Below, piece by piece: positions 17,382-26,588 of a stretch of 64,000 nucleotides of DNA. The first letter of the stretch is position 1; every line of letters begins with the position of its first letter. Made by a program: the position numbers and the translations under genes. Under the pieces are notes generated by a model. The model searched no databases. It was not told the origin of the DNA and worked only from the letters and a program-made list of their open reading frames with translations. Source of the DNA: JAKAML01 sp964471635 (GTDB lineage: Bacteria; Pseudomonadota; Alphaproteobacteria; Rhizobiales; Hyphomicrobiaceae); contig CAYYGO010000002.1 in the NCBI GenBank assembly GCA_964471635.1, forward strand, positions 62,001 to 126,000, in the 5' to 3' direction.

Positions 17382-20093
17382 TCAGGCTCTAGGTAAGGTG
17401 CTGGGGCTCGGCGACGCATTGGCGAGGTCGAGCACGACCTTGCGTATCGTCATGTCCTCCGGATCGGCTTCGATCTTGAACCCGAGTTCGGCGCACATAT
17501 CGAGCATCGTCGTATTCTCGGCGTAGACGAACCCTTCGAGCTTCTGCAGCCGCTCATGGCGCGCGTACTCGATGAGCTGCTGCATGAGCCGCCAGCCGAT
17601 GCCGCGCCCTTTGAGGTCCGAGCGCACCAGAACCGCGTACTCCGCTTCCCTGTAGTCGGGATCGGCAGCCAACCGCGATACGCCAAGCAGCCTGCCGGTT
17701 GCCGCCTCGATGGCAACGAACGCCATCTCCCGCGCATAATCGATCTGGGTCAGTCGCGACACGAGCTTGTGGGTCAGCGCTGGTGCCGCAGTAAAGAAGC
17801 GCATCCGGAGATCGTGCGGCGATAGCGCAGCGAAAAAGTCCTCGTACAGCGCCTCATCCTCCGGGCGGATCGGACGGATTGCCAGCTCGCCGATGCCCGG
17901 CACTTCGATGCGGCGTGCCCACTGCGCCGGATAAGGCCGCACGGCCAGCGGGCGGCGCGGCGCCTCGTCCGCGCGCGACAAGCGCACCCGTGCGTCGAGC
18001 GCCACCACGCCCTCGTGATCGGCGAGCAGCGGATTGATGTCGATTTCACGGATCTCCGGGTGCCCAATGACGAGATAGCTGAGCCGTACCAGTGCGAGCT
18101 CGATCTCGTCGAGCTTCGCGCGTGGCCAGTCGCGGAAACCCTCGAGCAGCTTCATTACGCGAGTGCCGCGCATCAGCTCGGCAGCGAGCTTGAGGTCGAG
18201 CGGCGGCAGCGCCTGGCGCGTGTCCTTGAGAACCTCGACCCCGACGCCGCCAGCCCCGAACATCAGCATCGGCCCGAATGTCGGGTCCTCTGTCATGCCG
18301 AGGATCAGCTCGTGCGCTCTCGGCCGGCGCACCATCGGCTGCACGGTGAAACCCTTGACGCGGGCGCCGGGCTTCATGCGCGCGACACGGGCTAACATGT
18401 CCTCGGCCGCCTTACGCGCTTCCGCCGCCGATTCGAGCCCGAGCCGGACGCCACCCACGTCCGACTTGTGGCTGATGTCGTCCGACAGCACCTTGACGAC
18501 GCAGGCGCCGCCACCCGCCACCATCGACGCAGCCAGGGGCTCCACCTCGTCCGGCGCCGCGGCGATCCGCGTCTCGACGACCGGAATGCCGTACGCCGCA
18601 AGAAGCCCCTTGGCCTCGACCTCGGACAGCGTCGAGCGGCCCTCCGCCGTAGCGCCGCCGATGATCGCTGCCGCGGCCCCGGCATCGCACGCGAGCTCGG
18701 CCGGCAACGACGGCGGCGCACGCATCAGCTCGGCTTGCGCGCGCTGGTAGCGTACCAACTGCATGAAGCCCGTGATCGCGTCGCCCGGTGTATCGAATGC
18801 CGGGATGCCCGATTCCGCAAACAGCGCGCGCGCCGCCTCGGCGGTCCCGTCACCGAGCCAGTTCGTCAAGACATGCGGCGCCCGCCCGTGCTGGCGCCGC
18901 GCCGTCACAGCCGCAACAACGGCAGCCGCCGAATCCGTGCTCGATGCGAGCGCCGTCGGGCAGTTCATGACGAGCAGGGCGTCGGCCGACGGGCTGTCGA
19001 GCAGCACGGCAAGTGCGCGCTCGTAGCGCTCGGGCCCGGCATCGCCGATGATGTCGACCGGATTGGCGCGCGACCAGGTCGCCGGAAGCACCGCGTCTAG
19101 TCGTGCCCGCTCTTCGTCGCTCATCGGCGCCAGAAGGCCCTCGAAATCCGCCAGCCGATCGGCCGCCAGCACGCCAGCGCCGCCACCGTTCGTCAGGATC
19201 ATGAGCCGCTCGCCGTCGAGCCGGGGCATCCGCGCCAGCATCTCGGCCGCATCGAACAATTCGCCAAGCTCTCTCACACGCAATACGCCGGCACGGCGGA
19301 ACGCCGCATCGTAAGCCTGGTCGGAGCCCGCCAGCGCACCCGTGTGCGACATCGCCGCCTTTGCCCCAGCCTCGTGGCGACCCGCCTTGATGACGATGAC
19401 GGGTTTGGCGCGGGCAGCCCGCCGCGCCGCCGACATGAACTTCGGCGCGTTGCTCAACTGCTCCATGTAAATGAGGATCGCACGGCTTCGCGTATCGCCC
19501 GCGAGGTAGTCGAGCAGATCGCCGAAGTCGACGTCGGCCGCGTCGCCGATCGATACCATGTGGGAGAACCCGATGCCGCGGTCGGTGGCCCAGTCGACGA
19601 TGGTCGTGACCAGAGCGCCCGATTGCGACACGAGAGCGAGATCTCCGACGAGCGGCATGCGGTGGCAGAAGCTCGCGTCGAGCCCGATCCGCGGCAGGAT
19701 CAGGCCGAGGCAGTTCGGCCCCTGGACGCGCAGAAGATGCGGCCGCGCGGCATCGAGCATCGCCTGCCGCTCTGCGCCCTTGATGCCGGCGGTGATCACG
19801 ACGGCGGCGCGTGTTCCGCGTTGACCGAGCTCGGCGACGAGGCCTGGAACGCTTGCGGGCGGCGTCGCGATCACGGCCAGGTCGGCAACGCCAGGAACCC
19901 CGTCCAGCGACTTGAAGCACGGCTGGCCGAGGACGCTCGTGCGGCCCTGATTAACAAGCCAGAGAGGCCCCTTGAAGCCGCCTTTGAGAAGGTTCTGCGC
20001 AACGATGCGTCCAACACTTCCTGCGGTCTCGCTGGCACCCACCAGCACCACGGACGTGGGCTCGAACAATCGGTCGAGATTGCGGATCGTCAT
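17382..20093 (-). CDS. ADP-forming acyl-CoA synthetase fused to GNAT acetyltransferase (PatZ/Pat-like)
   Basis: 903 residues. N-terminal CoA-binding Rossmann domain (VVLVGASETAGSVGR), succinyl-CoA-synthetase-like domain (QGPNCLG; LVSQSGALV), ATP-grasp domain (VEAKGLLAAYGIPVVETRI through GVGVEVLKD), and a C-terminal GNAT domain (IRPIRPEDEALYEDFF; RSDLKGRGIGWRLM). This is the architecture of protein lysine acetyltransferases that control acetyl-CoA synthetase. A His at about 250 (MSHTGALAGSD) matches the phospho-His of active ADP-forming synthetases, a residue Pat-type enzymes often lack, so both activities are possible. Its start overlaps the upstream kinase gene's stop as TGATG, implying translational coupling. 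Confidence 0.9.
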   Translation of the reverse strand: MTIRNLDRLFEPTSVVLVGASETAGSVGRIVAQNLLKGGFKGPLWLVNQGRTSVLGQPCFKSLDGVPGVADLAVIATPPASVPGLVAELGQRGTRAAVVITAGIKGAERQAMLDAARPHLLRVQGPNCLGLILPRIGLDASFCHRMPLVGDLALVSQSGALVTTIVDWATDRGIGFSHMVSIGDAADVDFGDLLDYLAGDTRSRAILIYMEQLSNAPKFMSAARRAARAKPVIVIKAGRHEAGAKAAMSHTGALAGSDQAYDAAFRRAGVLRVRELGELFDAAEMLARMPRLDGERLMILTNGGGAGVLAADRLADFEGLLAPMSDEERARLDAVLPATWSRANPVDIIGDAGPERYERALAVLLDSPSADALLVMNCPTALASSTDSAAAVVAAVTARRQHGRAPHVLTNWLGDGTAEAARALFAESGIPAFDTPGDAITGFMQLVRYQRAQAELMRAPPSLPAELACDAGAAAAIIGGATAEGRSTLSEVEAKGLLAAYGIPVVETRIAAAPDEVEPLAASMVAGGGACVVKVLSDDISHKSDVGGVRLGLESAAEARKAAEDMLARVARMKPGARVKGFTVQPMVRRPRAHELILGMTEDPTFGPMLMFGAGGVGVEVLKDTRQALPPLDLKLAAELMRGTRVMKLLEGFRDWPRAKLDEIELALVRLSYLVIGHPEIREIDINPLLADHEGVVALDARVRLSRADEAPRRPLAVRPYPAQWARRIEVPGIGELAIRPIRPEDEALYEDFFAALSPHDLRMRFFTAAPALTHKLVSRLTQIDYAREMAFVAIEAATGRLLGVSRLAADPDYREAEYAVLVRSDLKGRGIGWRLMQQLIEYARHERLQKLEGFVYAENTTMLDMCAELGFKIEADPEDMTIRKVVLDLANASPSPSTLPRA

Positions 20094-21697
20094 CAGTCGG
20101 TCTCCCCCGATGATGCCACGGCACGCGACGTCCCGGCGATCACCCGCCGCGCGGCGGCCAATGTTGCGTCCGGGGTGCCGCCGGCATCGACGCGGACCCA
20201 TCCGACGGCGCCTGCACCCGCGGCAATCTGGCTCTCGACGACCGCAGGAGTGGCATCGGAGGCGTCGCCCTTTCGTCCGGCGACCCGCGCCACGAGAGCT
20301 TCCCGACCGGCATCAAGCCAGATGCCGAGGAACCCGGCACCCTGACGCCGCGCCAGGTGCTCGATGGCGCGCCGCTCGTCATCCTTGGAAAACACCGCGT
20401 CGACGACAGCGCTATGACGGGCTGCCAAGACCCCTTCGGTGCGTGCAAGAGCGGCAGCATAGACACCACGGCTCGCCGCCGCCGTGTAGCTTGAGGCGGG
20501 CAGCCGCTCGGTCTCGGCGACACCGGCCAATGCCTTCCTCTCGATATCCGTGCGGATGTGGATCGCGCCCGGGGCCCCGCCGATCCATGGTGCCAACTCG
20601 GCCGCGAGCGTCGTCTTGCCGGTTCCCGAAAAGCCGCCGATCGCCACCAACGCGGGCTCGACCGGCGAAAGGAAGCGCAGCGCAGAAGCGAGATAGCCCC
20701 GGGCCGCCCGCGTGTCGCGATCCCGGGCCTCGCCCGCCTCCTGCGCGGCCCGCTCCGCCCCGACCATTGCCCGAACCGCGGCCCGACAGGCGAGAAACAG
20801 CGGCAGCGCCGCGAGTCCCGCGATGTCGAGTGGCCGGCGCGTGATCTCCAGGTAGCGATTCAAGAGGCGGTTTGCTTCAGCCCCCATCCCCCGGACGTCG
20901 AGGTCCATCACTAGAAATGCCAGATCGTAGAGCACGTCGATCGTGGCGATCTCGTCGCTGAACTCGATGGCATCGAACAGGGTGGGCCCGCCGTTCCACA
21001 ACACGATGTTGCCGAGATGCAGATCGCCGTGGCACCGCCGCACGAGACCGGCATCGGCGCGGCGGTCGAGAAGTAGTGCGACCGCCGCATGGCGTCCCGT
21101 CGCGGCCGCGCCGAACCGCGCCACGGCCTCCCCGCCGAGCAGCTCGCTCTCCTCGGCGAGCCCGGCCGCGATCTGGCGCAGAGTCTGTCCGAAGCGCTGG
21201 CCGCCCGACATCGCTCCGTGCACCTCGGGCATGCGCGCGTGCGCCGCCGCCACCACTTCAGCCAGCCTTGCCGCGAGAGCCCGGTCCAGAGTACCCCGCG
21301 TTGCCACGCGCGAGAGGACATCGGTCTCGGGAAAGCGTCGCATCCTCAGCGCCCATTCGACGACCTCGCCCGAGCCGTCGAGCGCAAGCGTGCCGTCCCG
21401 CTCCCGTGTGACCGGAACCAGCCCGACGTAGATCTCGGGTGCAAATGGCCGATTGATCTCGAACTCACGCGCGAGCGCCGCCCGACGAAGCGCCAGCGTC
21501 GAGAAGTCCATGTAGGGGAAGCGGACAGGCCGCTTGATCTTCCAGGCCTCGTCGCCCGCCAGCACCACCCGCGCCCCGTGGGTCTCGACGAGAGACACCG
21601 GCGAGGAGCCCGCTCGCGCGGCCAGTAATGCGCGAACTTCGTCCACCAAGCATTTGCCGACATCTGCCGCGCCGGGGGGGACGTCGTCTTGCGCCAT
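20093..21697 (-). CDS. Bifunctional aminoglycoside-phosphotransferase-like / P-loop kinase protein
   Basis: 534 residues with two kinase-like halves. The N-terminal half has an APH/choline-kinase fold with catalytic CHGDLHLGNIVLWNGG and an Asp-containing DAIEFSDEIATIDVLYDLAF. The C-terminal half has a Walker A motif GGFSGTGKTTLAAELAPW, as in COG0645 P-loop kinases. Despite the fold, an antibiotic target is unlikely; such proteins commonly lie beside acyl-CoA synthetase and universal-stress genes, and their substrate is unknown. The ATG at 21697 was chosen over a longer low-complexity extension. The stop overlaps the next gene's start. Confidence 0.85.
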   Translation of the reverse strand: MAQDDVPPGAADVGKCLVDEVRALLAARAGSSPVSLVETHGARVVLAGDEAWKIKRPVRFPYMDFSTLALRRAALAREFEINRPFAPEIYVGLVPVTRERDGTLALDGSGEVVEWALRMRRFPETDVLSRVATRGTLDRALAARLAEVVAAAHARMPEVHGAMSGGQRFGQTLRQIAAGLAEESELLGGEAVARFGAAATGRHAAVALLLDRRADAGLVRRCHGDLHLGNIVLWNGGPTLFDAIEFSDEIATIDVLYDLAFLVMDLDVRGMGAEANRLLNRYLEITRRPLDIAGLAALPLFLACRAAVRAMVGAERAAQEAGEARDRDTRAARGYLASALRFLSPVEPALVAIGGFSGTGKTTLAAELAPWIGGAPGAIHIRTDIERKALAGVAETERLPASSYTAAASRGVYAAALARTEGVLAARHSAVVDAVFSKDDERRAIEHLARRQGAGFLGIWLDAGREALVARVAGRKGDASDATPAVVESQIAAGAGAVGWVRVDAGGTPDATLAAARRVIAGTSRAVASSGETD

Positions 21698-21732
21698 CCG
21701 TCCCTCCCTCGTCGCTCGTGCCTCGTTCCACC

Positions 21733-22170
21733 TCAGCGGCAGACGAGAACCGGGACCGACGTGTGCGTCAACACCTTCTGTGTCTCGCTGCCGAGCACCA
21801 GCGCCGAAAGGCCCCGTCGCCCGTGCGAGGCCATGACGATCAGCGCGTCGTCGACCGCCTCGGCCGCGTCGACGATCTCCCGCCACGGCTGGTCGCCCTG
21901 GATGTGCTTCTGGCGCACCGCGACCCCGACCGCTCTGGCCTTGGCCTCTAGCTTCGACAGGTGCTCGGCCACGCGCGCCTTGATCTGCTCGACGACCTCC
22001 TCCTGCGGATAGTCGAGAACGATGCCCTCGACCGCGATCGGGGCCGGGGGCGCCGTCACGCGCAGTAGCGTCACCGTCGCGCCAGTGAGCTTGGCTAGGG
22101 CAAGCCCCTGGTCCACGGCCTTGTCCGCAAGCTCGCTTCCGTCGGTCGGAATGAGGATGTTATTGTACAT
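21733..22170 (-). CDS. Universal stress protein, single-domain
   Basis: 145 residues, one UspA domain. It opens with NNILIPTDGSELADKAV, and the nucleotide-binding loop ASHGRRGLSALVLGSET matches the G-2x-G-9x-GS pattern except that the first Gly is Ala. It ends in VPVLVCR. ATP binding is plausible. First of two Usp genes in the leftward cluster, 35 bp upstream of the kinase-like gene. Confidence 0.9.
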   Translation of the reverse strand: MYNNILIPTDGSELADKAVDQGLALAKLTGATVTLLRVTAPPAPIAVEGIVLDYPQEEVVEQIKARVAEHLSKLEAKARAVGVAVRQKHIQGDQPWREIVDAAEAVDDALIVMASHGRRGLSALVLGSETQKVLTHTSVPVLVCR

Positions 22171-22264
22171 GATGCTTCCTACCCTTCTGCGTTTGCGTTG
22201 TGTCTGTCCACGACGTCCCGAGGCGCCGAGCCGGGTGGCCGGTGGCCGGTGGCCGACATCGGCC

Positions 22265-22657
22265 CTATTCGAGATCGACGACCGCCTGCACGACGAATGT
22301 GCGCAGCACGCCGTCGTGCTCTTTGATCGACACGTATTCGCCCGGGCGGAACACGTGCGTCGCCAGCCGGTAGCCGGTCTCGTCGTGAGCGGCATCGCCC
22401 CGGATGTCGTAATGGAAAGCCCACGATCCGCCGGGCTTGTGCACCAGATGGCCGACCTCGTCGGCCTCCCCTGGCGCGAACCTCTTGACGCGGCAGCGCT
22501 CGCGCAGCTTGCGCCATTGCGCGGCGTCGATGTGTCCCTCGCTATCGAGTGGCGCAATGAAGTCATAGCCGTGATCGCGATTGCCGGCCGGATGCTCGGC
22601 ATCGCGCGCCAGCGCCAGCCGGATCCGCTTCAGCTCGGCATTCTGCATTTGGGTCAT
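22265..22657 (-). CDS. Conserved-looking soluble protein between Usp genes
   Basis: 130 residues, no signal peptide or membrane helix. Polar N-terminus MTQMQNAELKRIRLALARD, middle GYDFIAPLDSEGHIDAAQWR, and C-terminal VFRPGEYVSIKEHDGVLRTF, a beta-rich appearance. ATG at 22657 with GGAGC about 6 bp upstream. I do not recognise the family; position between two Usp genes suggests a role in the same stress response. Confidence 0.68.
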   Translation of the reverse strand: MTQMQNAELKRIRLALARDAEHPAGNRDHGYDFIAPLDSEGHIDAAQWRKLRERCRVKRFAPGEADEVGHLVHKPGGSWAFHYDIRGDAAHDETGYRLATHVFRPGEYVSIKEHDGVLRTFVVQAVVDLE

Positions 22658-22719
22658 CTTTGCTCCTGGATCGTCCTTCGGAGAGGCGCCGGCTACGCCG
22701 GCGATGCATCGGTGCAGGC

Positions 22720-23571
22720 TCAGTGAGACAGCAGCGTCGGTACGTTGGTGTGACGGGCAACATGGCGCGTGGCCCCGCCGACGATCAGCTCCCGAAACCG
22801 CGAGTGGCCGTAGGCGCCCATAACCAGAAGGTCGCTGTCGTTCTCGGCCGCCCGCGCGAGAATCTCCTCTGGAACCGACTGGTTGCCGACCCGTGCTTCC
22901 ATCAGGCTGACCTTCACTCCGTGACGGGCCAGGACCGACGCAATCCTTGGATCGGGCAGGCGGCGCGCCTCAGCACCTGATCCCATCGAGCCGGCCTCGG
23001 CGACACCGAGAACCCGGACGCTGTCCGCTCCTGCCAACAGCGGTAGCGAATCGAACGTCGCGCGTGTGGCCTCCCGCGAGCCATTCCACGCCAGCAGCAC
23101 GTTGCGCCCGATCGCACCGACATGGCCGTTGTTGGGGATCATCAGAACGGGGCGACCGCACTCGATGGCCAGCCGCTCGGGAAAATCCAGGGCAGGCGCC
23201 ATATCCCAGTCGGGATCGGCCTGGCTGACAACGACGAGATCGGCGGCCCGGCTGCTGTCCATGACCACCTGCGCGAGATCGGTGTGAATCGTCTTGGAGC
23301 ACACCCACTCCGCGACGATGGGCTGGTTCGCCGTCATGCGATCGAAAGCGGCCTTGATGTACTCGGCCTCGCGGCGGCAGTGCGCCAGGATCGCGCCCAC
23401 CGTCTCGCCGCCGATCGAGATCCCGAACACCGAAAGCTGCGGCACGCTCGGGTAGACATGCAGCGCCACAAGGTGGGCGTTCCAGCGCTGCGCCAGCGCA
23501 ATGGCCACGGTCAGCAACCTCTCGGCGCGCCGCCTGTCGTTGAGATAGACGAGGATCGTCTTGTAGGACAT
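22720..23571 (-). CDS. Universal stress protein, tandem-domain
   Basis: 283 residues with two Usp folds. The first starts KTILVYLNDRRRAERLL and is degenerate in its nucleotide loop; the second starts VLLAWNGSREATRATFDSLP and carries MGAYGHSRFRELIVGGATR, a G-2x-G-9x-G loop. ATG at 23571 with GAGCTCC upstream. A TTGA-N6-TCAA palindrome lies 62 bp upstream, so Crp/Fnr-type control is likely. Confidence 0.9.
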   Translation of the reverse strand: MSYKTILVYLNDRRRAERLLTVAIALAQRWNAHLVALHVYPSVPQLSVFGISIGGETVGAILAHCRREAEYIKAAFDRMTANQPIVAEWVCSKTIHTDLAQVVMDSSRAADLVVVSQADPDWDMAPALDFPERLAIECGRPVLMIPNNGHVGAIGRNVLLAWNGSREATRATFDSLPLLAGADSVRVLGVAEAGSMGSGAEARRLPDPRIASVLARHGVKVSLMEARVGNQSVPEEILARAAENDSDLLVMGAYGHSRFRELIVGGATRHVARHTNVPTLLSH

Positions 23572-23632
23572 GGAGCTCTCTTGCGCGTTGCGCTACTGAG
23601 ATCGAATGATAGGCACGAGGTCGTGAATCCGA

Positions 23633-23646
23633 TTGATGCTCGTCAA
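23633..23646. promoter_or_regulatory. Fnr/FixK-type operator palindrome in divergent intergenic region
   Basis: TTGATGCTCGTCAA, exact TTGA-N6-TCAA, centred between the leftward tandem Usp gene (start 23571) and the rightward exported protein gene (start 23705). It is well placed to control either or both. Confidence 0.65.
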
Positions 23647-23704
23647 CGCACCGTGTTGTTCCAGCGTGCGATGCTTTGGCGATCACTCATGCGGAGGTCA
23701 TCGA

Positions 23705-24088
23705 ATGACGCCATCGCCCCATCGCAGCCACTCGTATGGCGCCGCATCGCGAAAGCGCCGCCGGACGTGTCCCGGCAGGGTGGCGGGAGCGTTGCAGATC
23801 CGCGCGGCAATCGTCTCCATCGCAACTCTGCTGATTTCGGTGTTGCAAGCGACCCTTACGGTCGCGGCGGAGGACGACGGGAACTGGCGCGTCCTGCTCG
23901 GCCAGCAGCTCAAGTCGCAGTACGGCTGCGAGATCAAGCGGTTCGTATTCGAGCGTCAGGTGCCGCTCGACGCCGAGACAAGGCGCGAAGGCCGTATCGA
24001 GTGTGCCGACGGTCGCGAGATCGACTACGCGCAGCCCAACCTGCTGCTGAAGTTCGAGTTGCGGTTGTGCGGCCCGACCGTATGCTGA
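23705..24088 (+). CDS. Exported small protein, function unknown
   Basis: 127 residues. A long basic N-region (SHSYGAASRKRRRTC) and hydrophobic core (AAIVSIATLLISVLQATL) make a signal peptide ending at TVAAED. The mature part is compact, with three Cys (YGCEIKRF, IECADGREIDYAQ, LRLCGPTVC) at positions that could form a disulfide. Divergent from the Usp gene and sharing the Fnr/FixK-type palindrome. Family not recognised. Confidence 0.68.
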   Translation: MTPSPHRSHSYGAASRKRRRTCPGRVAGALQIRAAIVSIATLLISVLQATLTVAAEDDGNWRVLLGQQLKSQYGCEIKRFVFERQVPLDAETRREGRIECADGREIDYAQPNLLLKFELRLCGPTVC

Positions 24089-24471
24089 GCGGACCCTCTG
24101 GCGACGACGACGGCAGCAAGAAGGTCGGCAAACTCGGTGACGGTTGCCGCCGGAGCAGGTCGCAACGAGCGAGTAAATGCTGGCGACCCTTGGCACCTGT
24201 GCGCCGGCCTCCCTGATGCCGACACGAGCCGACGTCGCATTGACGGCCCTTCGGACCGCGACCCCTCTTAGCAGGGCCAGCAGCCGGGCCCGTACGACCG
24301 CCCGTACGACCGTGGGAGTCTCGTTCCTACAGGTCAGAAGCGGGCGGAGGAGGCGCGGAATGGAGCGCCGAGCGGCAACGCTCGGACGAGAGCCTCGACG
24401 CGCTGGCCGCACCATGTGTCTGGACCCCCGGAAACCCGTCCCACCGGCTTCACCTGCAACGCAATGGCGGA
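24089..24471. other. Intergenic region, nothing recognised
   Basis: 383 bp between convergent genes (exported protein and Crp/Fnr regulator). No terminator hairpin with T-run, RNA gene or protein-like frame seen. Confidence 0.5.
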
Positions 24472-25185
24472 CTACATCATGCCCTCGCCGTCGGCGAACC
24501 GCTCGAGTGCCTGCAAGTCCTTGATCCGGACGGTGGTGCACTGGGACAGCTCGATAAGACCCATAGCCTTGAACTTGCTGAACGTACGGCTGACGGTCTC
24601 GATCGTGAGGCCGAGAAAATCACCGATGTCGCTGCGCGTCATGGGCAGGCTCAGGGTCGCGACATCTCCGCCTTTGCGAACGTTGCGGCCGACAAGCATC
24701 GCCAGGAACGCCGCCAGCCGCTCGGCTGCGCTTCGCTGACAGCAAGTCAGCAGAAGCTCGCGCGCCACGCGAACCTCCTCGGCCAACAGCTCCCCGATCA
24801 TGGCAGCCAGATCGGGATCCTGCCGGCTGAGCTGGCGCAGCGCCGGCGCCGGGATGCACTTGACGCGGCACGCGCCGAGGGCATACGCGCTCGTCGAATG
24901 CTCTTTGCCGCACCCGAGCGCCACGAAGTCGCCAGGGTAGGCGAAATCGACGACCTGCCGCCGGCCGTCGCGCATCATCTTATAGATGCAGACATGACCC
25001 GACTCGACGCGGTACACATGGGTGGCAGGGTCGCCCTCGCAGAACAGGTGCTCGCGCGGCTCGAGGCGGCGCGCGACCGCGAGCACGAGCCACGAGGCCA
25101 GCGTGTCGCCCGCGGTCGGAGGGCCGGAGCGTTCCGCTATGATCGGCCGATAGCCATGGTTGGACGTCACGGTCGTTGCAAGCAT
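24472..25185 (-). CDS. Crp/Fnr-family transcriptional regulator (FixK/Dnr-like)
   Basis: 237 residues. Cyclic-nucleotide-like effector domain (EHLFCEGDPATHVYRVESG; YPGDFVALGCGKEHS), dimer helix, and C-terminal helix-turn-helix with ETVSRTFSKFKAMGLIEL. The E-x-x-S-R arrangement fits recognition of TTGA half-sites. The N-terminal CxxC cluster of true Fnr is absent, so it is unlikely to be an Fe-S oxygen sensor of the E. coli type; several internal Cys are present. ATG at 25185 with GGGAGG 8 bp upstream. Candidate regulator of the palindromes at 16907, 23633 and 50846 (inference). Confidence 0.92.
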   Translation of the reverse strand: MLATTVTSNHGYRPIIAERSGPPTAGDTLASWLVLAVARRLEPREHLFCEGDPATHVYRVESGHVCIYKMMRDGRRQVVDFAYPGDFVALGCGKEHSTSAYALGACRVKCIPAPALRQLSRQDPDLAAMIGELLAEEVRVARELLLTCCQRSAAERLAAFLAMLVGRNVRKGGDVATLSLPMTRSDIGDFLGLTIETVSRTFSKFKAMGLIELSQCTTVRIKDLQALERFADGEGMM

Positions 25186-25418
25186 GGTGTGGACCTCCCG
25201 AATATCGTTGCCGTGACGAGCCGTCGCGGACCTCATCGGCCGTGGGAAGGCGCCTTGGGGCGCTCTCTGGACTGACCTAGAGCAGCCACACCCAACCAAT
25301 CGGGTGCTCCAGCCGTATGGCGCCCCTGTAATCGTTTGTAAGAGAATGTTACTGACTGCCCCGCCGCACCGTCGCAGACCCACTAAACCATTAGAACAGA
25401 AAGGAAGTTCCAGGCTGC

Positions 25419-26183
25419 ATGTGCCCTGACCAAAGTGGCCCCCGCATCGTAGTCGTCGACGACGACCCATCGGTCCGCCAGCTTCTCAACGATTGCTTTC
25501 AGCATGAGGGCTACGCGGTGGTGGAGGCGTCGGACGGACGCCAGCTCAAGGCCATCCTGGAAGAGACGCCGGTCGACCTCGTAACGCTCGATCTGAACCT
25601 CGGCGGCGAGGACGGGTTGACACTGGCCCGCGAGATCCGAGCGGTCCGCAATGTGCCCATCGTGATGATTACCGGAAAGGGAGACACCATCGACCGGGTG
25701 GTCGGGCTGGAGCTCGGGGCAGACGATTACATCGTGAAGCCCTTCCACGTTCGCGAGGTTCTGGCCCGCATACGCGCGGTGCTTCGCCGCTATGCGGTTC
25801 ACGAGGACAGCCGACCGTCCGCTCCGATGCGCCCCGCGGATGCGGGACGCGAGACACCGGACGAGGAGCGCTATGCCTTCGAGGGCTGGGTGCTCAATGT
25901 GCCGCGGCGGGAGCTGCGCTCGCAACAGGGCGACATCCGGGAGTTGACCACTGCCGAGTTCGACCTGTTGCTCGTGCTCGTGAAGCGGCCGTCACGCGTC
26001 CTGACCCGCGACAACCTCATGGACCTTCTCAAGGGCCAGAGCTGGTCGCCAATGGACCGGTCGATCGACAGCCTCGTTGCCCGGCTACGCAAGAAAATCG
26101 AGGCCGACATCGACGCTCCCCAGCTGGTCAAGACGGTTCGCGGCGTGGGCTATGTTTTCGCGGCCAACGTCACGTCCGTCTGA
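25419..26183 (+). CDS. OmpR-family response regulator, orphan
   Basis: 254 residues: receiver domain (VVVDDDPSVRQLL acidic pair, DLVTLDLNLGGEDG phospho-Asp, KPFHVREVLARI) joined by a charged linker (about 122-150) to a winged-helix output domain (LTTAEFDLLLVLVKRPSRV; VKTVRGVGYVF). No kinase gene adjoins; the neighbour is the divergent Crp/Fnr regulator 233 bp away, so the partner kinase must be elsewhere. Confidence 0.92.
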   Translation: MCPDQSGPRIVVVDDDPSVRQLLNDCFQHEGYAVVEASDGRQLKAILEETPVDLVTLDLNLGGEDGLTLAREIRAVRNVPIVMITGKGDTIDRVVGLELGADDYIVKPFHVREVLARIRAVLRRYAVHEDSRPSAPMRPADAGRETPDEERYAFEGWVLNVPRRELRSQQGDIRELTTAEFDLLLVLVKRPSRVLTRDNLMDLLKGQSWSPMDRSIDSLVARLRKKIEADIDAPQLVKTVRGVGYVFAANVTSV

Positions 26184-26588
26184 CCACGTTGGAGACAGGC
26201 TGCTCCAGTCGTCACTCGCCGCCGAATCTCGACGGTGGGACGCCATTTCCGGCAGAGCTATTGACCGAAGTCCAGCCCTCGGCCGGCAAACAGCGGTACC
26301 ACTCAAAACCCGATAGGAGACTATCGGCGGACCAGTGCGCGAGAACTGGCACCAAGGCGGTCCGGGTCGCGGATCGTAGCAAGCGTCCGAGCGCCAACCC
26401 GCAGCCACCGCGGGCGAATTCCGGGGGCGGCCGGATTTCTCGTTTTGTTTTTTTGTATCAATTAGTTGGGTGGCGGTGGAGGCAGTCGTGAGCGAGGCTG
26501 TCTCTGGGCCTGCGGAAACGGGGAGCAAGCGCGACCCGGCGCAAGCGCCGCCCCGTCCGGAGCGCGACCAGCGCGTGAGGACAGAAGC
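26184..26588. other. Left flank of accessory islet, no gene
   Basis: 405 bp after the response regulator. Holds copy A of a diverged repeat (26247-26355) and an AT-rich patch near 26440-26465 (TTTTGTTTTTTTG). No protein-like frame. Confidence 0.5.
26247..26355. repeat. Diverged direct repeat, copy A
   Basis: About 108 bp similar to 27906-28016 in the same orientation. Shared blocks include TTTCCGGCA, CGGTACCAC, and the best-conserved ACCCGATAGGAGACT followed by GGCACCAA. Reading on the minus strand, both copies encode LLSGFxWYRC, though no full gene is evident. Confidence 0.6.

Noticed and set aside
20093..21697. Aminoglycoside-resistance gene from the APH-like fold
   Set aside because: The fusion to a P-loop kinase and conserved stress-gene context point to a housekeeping or signalling kinase, not an antibiotic enzyme.
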